This document shows, in pieces, positions 26,115 to 32,892 of a stretch of DNA of 64,000 nucleotides (position 1 is the first letter of the stretch; every line of letters starts with the position of its first letter). The stretch is taken from NCBI GenBank assembly GCA_902363555.1, contig CABJAM010000016.1, forward strand, positions 1 through 64,000, given 5' to 3'. The DNA is from Lachnospiraceae bacterium. Lineage in GTDB: Bacteria; Bacillota; Clostridia; Lachnospirales; Lachnospiraceae. Made by a program: the position numbers and the translations under genes. Below the pieces are notes generated by a model. The model was not told where the DNA came from. It made no database searches and worked only from the letters and a program-made list of their open reading frames with translations.

Positions 26115-27220
26115 AGATCAATGTTATTTTTGCAGGAACAGATTTTGAAAATGCTACAGCCCTGTTTGAACGGATGAATGGTTTGCTCGCCCCGTTTTTT
26201 GAATCGGTTCCGGTTTCACATCTGCGCTGCCTGTACATGGGGCCAGCGCACCACGATGGACCCGAATGTAATGACAGAGCCTTTCATACACTTTGCCAGT
26301 GGATGGCGGATCTTCCTGCAAAGCATCTGGCTCTGGACCGGGCGGCGACGGGAAAATATATTTTATCCGGTGAGTATTGCGGGGGGCTTTGCGATTACAT
26401 GCGTCAGTATCCTGCGGATGTATCCATATTTGCGCCAACGTCAGCAGGAAAATATCTTGGAAGCATGGCTGCGGCCATGGCCGGCGATCTGTGCTATACA
26501 GAGGTAAGGTCGGTGGATGCTGTTTTTCCGGAGCTGAAGGTGCGCCGGAAGGTATACAGTGCCCACGGCGACGGCGTATTCCGGGGCATTTATGGGAGAA
26601 CCGTTTTAATCGGATCCGCAGCAGGAGAAAGCTGCCCGGCGGGCCGGATTCGAGGAATCACAGCGGAGGAAAGCGGATCGTCGGGCCGGGTTCGCGGAAT
26701 CACAGCAAAGGAAAGCGGATTGGCGGGCCGGACCGGCGGTATCTCAGATATTTGCATGAATGAAGTGACATCTCTGTGGCAGAAGCCGGCAGGTGCCCTG
26801 CCGTCCTTTTGCCGACAGCTATGGGAGACGCCTAAGCCGGACGCCGGAGCGCTTATCGGGGCAGAGGTTGTATTTATCGGCGGCAAGGGGCTTAAAACGA
26901 AAGCAAACTTCCTGCGGCTTGAGGCGCTGGCACAAAAATTTGGGGCAGCCTGCGGCTGTACGCGGCCGGTCGCTTCGGGGGGCTGGACGGACTATTCAAA
27001 AGTGGTGGGGATATCCGGCGGCAGTTTAAAAGCACGGCTTTGTATAACCTTCGGTGTGTCCGGCGCCGCACCATTTTTGTATGGTGTTGAAAATGTGCGG
27101 CATCTTGTGGCTGTCAATAAGGATGAAAGGGCGCCGGTTTTCACACGGGCAGATGAAGGCATTGTGGAGGATTGCATTAAAATAATCGACGCATTGGAGG
27201 GATATCCATGGCCTATTTAA
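26111..27220 (+). CDS. Electron transfer flavoprotein alpha subunit-like (EtfA/FixB) with internal repeats
   Basis: A 369-residue EtfA-like protein. The C-terminal FAD-binding domain (about 240-365) is clear: VVFIGGKGLKTKANFLRLEA, TRPVASGGWTDYSKVVGISG, CITFGVSGAAPFLYGVENV and LVAVNKDERAPVFTRADEG. The N-terminal domain is more divergent but keeps VSIFAPTSAGKYLGSMAAAM. Between the domains (about 173-214) is a 14-residue unit repeated about three times (ESCPAGRIRGITAE, ESGSSGRVRGITAK, ESGLAGRTGGIS), encoded by a 42-base tandem repeat at 26627-26752. It forms a heterodimer with the EtfB-like protein. Start and stop overlap both neighbours. Confidence 0.86.
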   Translation: MKINVIFAGTDFENATALFERMNGLLAPFFESVPVSHLRCLYMGPAHHDGPECNDRAFHTLCQWMADLPAKHLALDRAATGKYILSGEYCGGLCDYMRQYPADVSIFAPTSAGKYLGSMAAAMAGDLCYTEVRSVDAVFPELKVRRKVYSAHGDGVFRGIYGRTVLIGSAAGESCPAGRIRGITAEESGSSGRVRGITAKESGLAGRTGGISDICMNEVTSLWQKPAGALPSFCRQLWETPKPDAGALIGAEVVFIGGKGLKTKANFLRLEALAQKFGAACGCTRPVASGGWTDYSKVVGISGGSLKARLCITFGVSGAAPFLYGVENVRHLVAVNKDERAPVFTRADEGIVEDCIKIIDALEGYPWPI

Positions 27221-28356
27221 TATCAGAACTTGGAAAAGAAATGCTTGAGGATGTGCGCAGATTTTGCAGCCGGGAGATACGGGAGCAGTGCCGGAACTGG
27301 GATATTACCGGAGAATGGCCCCGGGAAGCTTATACGAAGGCTTTTGAAATGGGTTATCAGACACTGGATATTCCGGAGCAGCTTGGCGGACCCGGTCTTG
27401 ATATGGTCGATGCAGCGGCGTTGCTTGAACAGATCGCCATGGCCGACGCCGGCTTTGCCGTAACTTTGGCAGCCAGTAATCTGGGATTAAAGCCGGTCAT
27501 GCTTGCCGGAAGTGAAGCACAAAAGCAGCGTGCCTGTTCACTTATTCTAAATGGCGGTCTTGGCGCATTTTGCCTGACGGAGCCTCAGGCAGGGTCTGAT
27601 GTCGGCGCTGTACAGACCGTGGCACTTCGGGAAACTGACGTTTATGTACTTAACGGGAGAAAGACGTTTATAACCAATGGTTCCGTGGCAGCGTTTTACT
27701 GTGTGGCGGCAATGACAGATCAGGATCGGGGAAAACGGGGCATGACCCTGTTTTTGGTGGAAGCAGACCAGCCTGGCGTGTTCACGGAAAACCATGAAAA
27801 TAAAATGGGAATACGGTCGTCGGATACATGCGATGTAGTTTTTGACCAATGCCGGATTCCTGTAAGCGCCCGTATCGGGGCGGAAGGCGGAGGCTTTGCC
27901 ATTGCTATGGAAGCATTAAATCAGGGGCGGGCCTGGATGGGCTGTGTCGCCGTGGGGATTGCACAGCGGGCTATGGAGGAAGCGGTCTTCTATGGTAAAA
28001 GCCGCTGCCAGTTTGGTCGATCCATTTTGAAAAATCAGGGGCTTCAATTTAAAATTGCGGATATGGCCATGAAGATTGAAACGGCCCGGCAAATGACGGA
28101 CCACGCCCTGACGTTGATACAGCAGGGGCGGCCCTGTGCGGCCGAGGCGGCGATGGCTAAGTGCTATGCCTCGGATATTGCCATGGAGACGACCTCTGAG
28201 GCCATCCAGATTTTAGGCGGCTATGGCTACAGCCGGGATTATCCGGTGGAGAAGCTGCTTCGGGATGCGAAGATTTTTCAGATTTTTGAAGGTACGAATG
28301 AAGTGCAGCGGATGGTGATCGCTGGGGATGTGCTTGCCGGTAGGCGGAATATCTGA
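27208..28356 (+). CDS. Acyl-CoA dehydrogenase-family flavoenzyme
   Basis: A 382-residue enzyme of the normal family length. FAD and substrate motifs are GLGAFCLTEPQAGSDVGAVQ, YVLNGRKTFITNGSVAAFY, NKMGIRSSDTCDVVFDQC and QFGRSILKNQGLQFKIADMA. The end IFEGTNEVQRMVIAGDVL carries the catalytic Glu in the standard EGT-x-E arrangement. It would remove two hydrogens next to a carbonyl thioester and hand the electrons to EtfAB encoded just upstream. No thiolase, hydratase or CoA ligase lies nearby, so it may act on a single special acyl-CoA rather than in a full beta-oxidation cycle. It overlaps EtfA by 13 bases and is the last gene before a strong terminator. Confidence 0.9.
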   Translation: MAYLISELGKEMLEDVRRFCSREIREQCRNWDITGEWPREAYTKAFEMGYQTLDIPEQLGGPGLDMVDAAALLEQIAMADAGFAVTLAASNLGLKPVMLAGSEAQKQRACSLILNGGLGAFCLTEPQAGSDVGAVQTVALRETDVYVLNGRKTFITNGSVAAFYCVAAMTDQDRGKRGMTLFLVEADQPGVFTENHENKMGIRSSDTCDVVFDQCRIPVSARIGAEGGGFAIAMEALNQGRAWMGCVAVGIAQRAMEEAVFYGKSRCQFGRSILKNQGLQFKIADMAMKIETARQMTDHALTLIQQGRPCAAEAAMAKCYASDIAMETTSEAIQILGGYGYSRDYPVEKLLRDAKIFQIFEGTNEVQRMVIAGDVLAGRRNI

Positions 28357-28366
28357 GATAGAGCTC

Positions 28367-28427
28367 AAAAAATAATACGTTTCGGTTCAGACAGATGTTT
28401 GTCTGGGCTGAAACGTATTATTTTTTT
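28367..28427 (+). terminator. Strong terminator of the catabolic operon
   Basis: AATAATACGTTTC (28371-28383) and GAAACGTATTATT pair perfectly, with GGTTCAGACA and TGTCTGGGCT continuing the stem through wobble pairs, followed by seven T. It is symmetric enough to act in both directions. Confidence 0.9.
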
Positions 28428-28516
28428 GGAAACGTTTTATTTTAATCTTTAGGTTGATGTATTCCGGAAAATTACTTATAATAAAGGGTAGTCCAAAGGG
28501 GTAAGGAGTGGTAGCG

Positions 28517-29446
28517 GTGAATACGAATTTTTATAAGAAATCTGGGATTATTATTATGAACATTGCAAGAGATTTTTTTGCAATGAAGGTTGGCGACCGG
28601 ATTTCCACGATTTTTGAATATACAGAAAAATTTTCCGTGTCCAGAGGGATCGTGCAGAATGCCCTGGCACGGCTGGAGGCGGAGGGCTGTATTGCGATTG
28701 AGAAAAAGGGCGTTAAGGGAACTTTTTTGACAGAGATTGATTATAAAAAGCTTTATCCTTATACAAACTGGGGATCTGTGACCGGTACAATGCCTGTGCC
28801 CCTGAATCCGTTTCTTTCCAGCCTCACAACGGCGGTGTGCGAGCAGATGGGCCGGGCACCGTTTCCTTTTTCCTTTGCCTATGTGACCGGTTCGGAAAAG
28901 CGTATGGAAGCCATGAAAAATATGATGTACGACTTTATGATCGTTTCTCAGAGTTCGGCACAGAAATATTTAGATGAATATGATTTTCTCAGTGTGTGCG
29001 CTGTACTGGATACCTGTATTTATTCACCGGAATATGTGATTTATTTTATAAATCCTGAAAAAACAGAGATTGAAGATGGAATGCGGGTTGGTATTGACCC
29101 AACCTGTCTGGACCAGGCCAAGCTTACAAAAATACTCTGTCAGGGAAAGCGTGTCTCCTTTGTGGAATTTCCCTATATTGCCATCGAGGACCTGACACGG
29201 GAACGGAAGGTCGACTGCGTTGTGTATCGGATTCTGGACTGGTGCAATGATGATGCCCGGCTGGGGATCGTGCGGCTGGGGGATGTTCCGGGCTTTTCTG
29301 AGAAGGAGACAAAGACGCCGGTTATCCTGACAAATAAAGAAAACTACGGTATTGACCGGCTGCTGCAGCAGTATATGAATCCGGAAGAAATGTCTCAGAT
29401 CCAGACGGAGGTATTGTTCGGCAAAAGAGCGGTTAAATTCTACTGA
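28517..29446 (+). CDS. YhfZ-like GntR-type transcriptional regulator
   Basis: A 309-residue regulator. Residues about 10-75 form a winged-helix (HTH_41) domain: ISTIFEYTEKFSVSRGIVQN, then ALARLEAEGCIAIEKKGVKG and TFL. The remainder matches the YhfZ C-terminal domain, related to periplasmic-binding folds, which presumably senses a ligand (VTGSEKRMEAMKNMMYDFMI, then VDCVVYRILDWC). It sits just after the terminator of the operon that begins at 17459 and is the best nearby candidate for the factor that binds the GTACA-TGTAC sites at 17287 and 17353. I choose GTG 28517 because AAGGAG at 28503-28508 spaces to it; GTG 28508 is an alternative. Confidence 0.78.
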   Translation: MNTNFYKKSGIIIMNIARDFFAMKVGDRISTIFEYTEKFSVSRGIVQNALARLEAEGCIAIEKKGVKGTFLTEIDYKKLYPYTNWGSVTGTMPVPLNPFLSSLTTAVCEQMGRAPFPFSFAYVTGSEKRMEAMKNMMYDFMIVSQSSAQKYLDEYDFLSVCAVLDTCIYSPEYVIYFINPEKTEIEDGMRVGIDPTCLDQAKLTKILCQGKRVSFVEFPYIAIEDLTRERKVDCVVYRILDWCNDDARLGIVRLGDVPGFSEKETKTPVILTNKENYGIDRLLQQYMNPEEMSQIQTEVLFGKRAVKFY

Positions 29447-29482
29447 TCCGGAACGGGTATTGCGTTTCTTTACAAAGTCTTG

Positions 29483-29626
29483 TATAATTGGGATTGCGCT
29501 GATGCGCAAGCAGGTCATCAATTTTCTGCGAAAATTGGTGACAAAATATAATTGGGATTGCGCTGATGCGCAAGCTGGTCGTCAATTTCCTGCGAAAATT
29601 GGTGACAAATTATAATTGGAATTGCG
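29483..29626 (+). repeat. Tandem array of the 64-bp two-hairpin repeat (2.25 units)
   Basis: Unit 1 is 29483-29546, unit 2 is 29547-29610, and a partial third unit is 29611-29626. Each begins TATAATTGG and contains TTGCGC-TGAT-GCGCAA and a 13-bp hairpin such as CAATTTTC-TGC-GAAAATTG. The spacing is exactly 64 bases. It separates the YhfZ-like gene from the esterase gene. Confidence 0.9.
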
Positions 29627-29667
29627 TTAATTAGCTACATAACAAAATAATTTTAGGGGGAACTCAT

Positions 29668-30510
29668 ATGGCAACGTTTTTAGTTAATTTTGTTTCACAG
29701 TCCTTAGCACGTACCGTCAGCCTAAATGTTATTCTGCCGACGGATAAAATGTATTTTCCCGGCATGCCGGTGAGAGAGGAAGGCAAGCCTTTTAAAACCT
29801 TATATCTGCTTCACGGTGTCATTGGCAACTATACCGACTGGCTTCACGGCACGCGCATTCAGCGCTGGGCCGAGGAAAATGATCTGGCCGTGGTCATGCC
29901 GTCCGGCGACAATGCCTTTTATGTGGATCAGCCATGGAACTGTAATTATTATGGAAAGTTTATTGGCGAGGAGCTGGTGAATTTTACACGTAAAACCTTC
30001 CCTCTTTCCCACAAACGTGAGGATACATACATCGCAGGTCTTTCCATGGGCGGCTACGGCGCGATCCGTAACGGCCTGAAATATCACGAAACCTTTGGCT
30101 GTATCGGCGCATTGTCATCCGCCCTGGTGGTCAATGAAGCGATGCTTGAACGCACAGATGACGCCATGATGTTTATCGAATCCAGACAGTATGCTCAAAG
30201 CTGCTTTGGTCAAGATCTTGAAGCGGCGTTAAAGTCCGATGTGAATCCGAAGTTTCTTGTGGAGCAGTTGATCGAGGAAAAAGCACAGTTTCCCAAAATC
30301 TATATGGCCTGCGGCGAGGACGACGGCCTGCTTGGTGTCAATGAGGATTTTGTCAGGTTCCTTCAGGAGCGGAATGTGGATGTGAAGTTTGAAACCGGCC
30401 CAGGGAACCACGAGTGGGATTTTTGGGATACTTATATTAAAAAGGTTCTTGACTGGCTTCCGCTGGAGCGGAGTGCTCAGGGCATGAACAGCGGAAACGT
30501 GGGAATTTAA
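29668..30510 (+). CDS. Alpha/beta-hydrolase esterase, esterase D / tributyrin esterase type
   Basis: A 280-residue cytosolic hydrolase. The oxyanion region is LYLLHGVIGNYTDW, the nucleophile Ser lies in the elbow GLSMGGYGA (about 126-134), the acid is probably in ACGEDDGLL and the His is in GNHEWDFWD near the end. This triad layout is that of the esterase D family, which includes S-formylglutathione hydrolases and short-chain (tributyrin) esterases. The physiological ester is not known. The start has AGGGGGAAC ahead of it. The aminopeptidase gene follows 15 bases later, so the two are probably co-transcribed. Confidence 0.88.
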   Translation: MATFLVNFVSQSLARTVSLNVILPTDKMYFPGMPVREEGKPFKTLYLLHGVIGNYTDWLHGTRIQRWAEENDLAVVMPSGDNAFYVDQPWNCNYYGKFIGEELVNFTRKTFPLSHKREDTYIAGLSMGGYGAIRNGLKYHETFGCIGALSSALVVNEAMLERTDDAMMFIESRQYAQSCFGQDLEAALKSDVNPKFLVEQLIEEKAQFPKIYMACGEDDGLLGVNEDFVRFLQERNVDVKFETGPGNHEWDFWDTYIKKVLDWLPLERSAQGMNSGNVGI

Positions 30511-30525
30511 AAGGAGGCATTTGGG

Positions 30526-32316
30526 ATGATTCCTGAAAGATTAGAAAAATTACGTAAGCTTATGGTGGAAAACGATATTCATTATTATATCGTACCGACC
30601 AATGACTTTCATTTATCGGAATATGTAGGCGCTTATTTTGGCGCAAGAAAGTATATGTCCGGCTTTACCGGTTCTGCCGGCGTGCTCCTTGTTGGCCGGG
30701 AAAATGCCGGTCTGTGGGCCGATGGCCGCTATTATATCCAGGCGGAGCATCAGCTTTTGGGAAGTACCATAGAACTGTTCCGTCAGGGCAGCGAAGGTGT
30801 GCCGCTGATGGAGGATTACTTAAAATCCATTTTGAAGGATGGAGAAAATATTGGCTTTGACGGCCGGGTTATCCCCGCGAAAATGGGAGCGGACCTGGAG
30901 GCTTTTGCAAAAGCCCATCACAGCCGGGTGATTTATGATCTGGATCTGGTGGACCGGATCTGGGAGGACCGTCCGGCGCTGTCTACGAAGCCGGCCTTTG
31001 CCCTGGATGAAAAATATGCCGGTGAGACGGTGGAATCCAAGCTTTCACGTGTACGTGAGGCCATGGAAAAGAGCGGCGCTACCATGCATGTGCTCACCAT
31101 GCTGGATGACATTGCCTGGCTGCTCAATATCCGCGGCGATGATATCGATTGTACGCCGGTCGTGCTGGCTTATGCGGTTATCACAAAAACGGACGTCTAT
31201 CTGTTTGTGGACGAGCAGAAGCTGAACGATGAAATCCGCGGCTGCTTTGAGAAAAATAATGTGACCGTGCTTCCGTACAATGACATTTATGAATGGCTCA
31301 CCCGTATTCCGGAGGACGCCTCTGTCATGTATAACAAGTCCAAAATAAATTATGCCATTTGCAAAAATATACCGGACAGTGCGAAGATCATCGATTGTGA
31401 AAATCCTACACTGCTGATGAAGGCTTTAAAAAATCAGGTGCAGATCGACAATCTGATCCAGGCGCACATTAAGGATGGCGTGGCTTTCACTAAATTCATG
31501 TACTGGCTGAAAACGAATATCGGAAAGCTTCCGATGACCGAGATCAGTGCCAGCGATTATCTGGAAAATTGCCGGAGAGCGCAGGATGGTTTTATCGAGC
31601 TGAGCTTTGCCACAATCTGTGCGTATAAAGCCAATGCGGCGATGATGCATTACAAGGCTGATGAGGAGAGCAACGCCCAGCTTGCTCCGGAAGGCCTGCT
31701 CCTTGTGGATTCCGGCGGACAGTACTATGAGGGCACCACAGACATTACCCGGACCATGGCGCTGGGGCCGGTTTCCGATGAAATAAAGATGCACTACACC
31801 GCAGTCCTCAAGGGGATGCTGAATCTGGCCAATGCCCGTTTCTTACACGGCTGCAGCGGGATTAATCTGGATATTCTGGCCCGCGGTCCGATGTGGGATA
31901 TGGGTATCGATTACCGCTGCGGTACCGGCCACGGTGTGGGCTATCTGCTGGGCGTCCATGAGGCTCCCAATGGCATCCGCTGGCGCAGAGTTCCGGAGCG
32001 GGATGATTCCAATACTCTGGAGGCGGGCATGGTGACCACCGATGAGCCGGGAATTTACGTGGAGGGCAGCCACGGCATCCGCATTGAAAATGAGCTGGTG
32101 TGCCGGGCCGGAGAGAAGAACGAATACGGTCAGTTTATGTATTTTGAAAATATAACCTTTGCGCCCATCGACCTGGATGTTATTGATACAAAGTATATGA
32201 CGCAGGTGGATAAAGATCGGCTGAACAGCTACCATCAGTCGGTTTATGACACGCTGGCTCCGTATATGAGTACGGATGAGCGGGAGTGGCTGAAAGAATA
32301 CACAAGAGCGATTTAG
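30526..32316 (+). CDS. Aminopeptidase P-type Xaa-Pro peptidase (M24B)
   Basis: A 596-residue enzyme with two creatinase-type N-terminal domains (about 1-310, starting LEKLRKLMVENDIHYYIVPT, later TGSAGVLLVGRENAGLWADG) and a C-terminal pita-bread metallopeptidase domain. The two-metal ligands are visible: the Asp pair in LVDSGGQYYEGTTDITRTM, His in GTGHGVGYLLGVHEAP, and Glu in TTDEPGIYVEG and IRIENELV. It removes an N-terminal residue in front of proline and acts in the cytosol in peptide turnover. The long form (about 600 residues) is the type common in Firmicutes and in eukaryotic XPNPEP1. AAGGAGG precedes the ATG. Confidence 0.92.
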   Translation: MIPERLEKLRKLMVENDIHYYIVPTNDFHLSEYVGAYFGARKYMSGFTGSAGVLLVGRENAGLWADGRYYIQAEHQLLGSTIELFRQGSEGVPLMEDYLKSILKDGENIGFDGRVIPAKMGADLEAFAKAHHSRVIYDLDLVDRIWEDRPALSTKPAFALDEKYAGETVESKLSRVREAMEKSGATMHVLTMLDDIAWLLNIRGDDIDCTPVVLAYAVITKTDVYLFVDEQKLNDEIRGCFEKNNVTVLPYNDIYEWLTRIPEDASVMYNKSKINYAICKNIPDSAKIIDCENPTLLMKALKNQVQIDNLIQAHIKDGVAFTKFMYWLKTNIGKLPMTEISASDYLENCRRAQDGFIELSFATICAYKANAAMMHYKADEESNAQLAPEGLLLVDSGGQYYEGTTDITRTMALGPVSDEIKMHYTAVLKGMLNLANARFLHGCSGINLDILARGPMWDMGIDYRCGTGHGVGYLLGVHEAPNGIRWRRVPERDDSNTLEAGMVTTDEPGIYVEGSHGIRIENELVCRAGEKNEYGQFMYFENITFAPIDLDVIDTKYMTQVDKDRLNSYHQSVYDTLAPYMSTDEREWLKEYTRAI

Positions 32317-32432
32317 TTTTATTTTTTGAGTATAGATTTATGCGGCTGCGGTTATGATAATTTATAAGAATTACCAGCGGCGCGTGATTTGTGATGGCGC
32401 GGCGTGAAGTTGACAGGAAAGAGGTAGGTCTT

Positions 32433-32789
32433 ATGGATTATGTAAAAGCCTTTATTATTGGCGGCATTATCTGTGCGCTTGTGCAGATTCTTATGGAAAA
32501 GACGAAGATGCTTCCGGGCAGGATCATGGTGCTGCTCGTATGCCTTGGTATTGCGCTGGGTGCTTTGGGGCTGTACAAGCCGCTGATCGATTTTGCCGGC
32601 GCCGGTGCTACTGTACCGCTGACCGGGTTTGGGTATACGCTCTGGATGGGTGTTAAGGACGCCATAAATAATGACGGCTTTATCGGAATTTTCAAAGGCG
32701 GATTTGGGGCTTCGGCCATCGGCATCAGCGCGTCGCTGCTGTTGGGGTATGTGGCTTCTCTTATATTTAAACCCAAAACAAAGAAATAA
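32433..32789 (+). CDS. spoVAE: Stage V sporulation protein AE-like (SpoVAE/SpoVAEb)
   Basis: A 118-residue membrane protein with four hydrophobic segments. The hallmark GLYKPLIDFAGAGATVPLTG is nearly identical to SpoVAE proteins, as are the start AFIIGGIICALVQILMEKTK and the end SLLLGYVASLIFKPK. SpoVA proteins form the channel that moves dipicolinic acid into the forespore and out on germination. The usual partner genes spoVAC and spoVAD are not next to it, so it is a detached copy. ATG 32433 is chosen because GAGGTAGG precedes it; the longer frame lacks a site. It implies a spore-forming host. Confidence 0.9.
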   Translation: MDYVKAFIIGGIICALVQILMEKTKMLPGRIMVLLVCLGIALGALGLYKPLIDFAGAGATVPLTGFGYTLWMGVKDAINNDGFIGIFKGGFGASAIGISASLLLGYVASLIFKPKTKK

Positions 32790-32794
32790 ACACA

Positions 32795-32835
32795 AAAAAG
32801 GGAGATCGGATGAAAGTCATTCGATCTCCCTTTTT
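32795..32835. terminator. Terminator after spoVAE
   Basis: GGGAGATCGGATGA and TCATTCGATCTCCC pair around an AAG loop, with A5 before and T5 after, so it can work in both directions. It lies between convergent spoVAE and the penicillin-binding protein gene. Confidence 0.88.
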
Positions 32836-32892
32836 GGGTGTCTGGGGAACTTGCCCCAGACATTATTTTATAGGGATATAAACCTGTTTTTA

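Noticed and set aside
29483..29626. Tandem 64-bp repeats as a CRISPR array
   Set aside because: The units are contiguous with no unique spacers, the same unit occurs singly elsewhere, and no cas genes are present.
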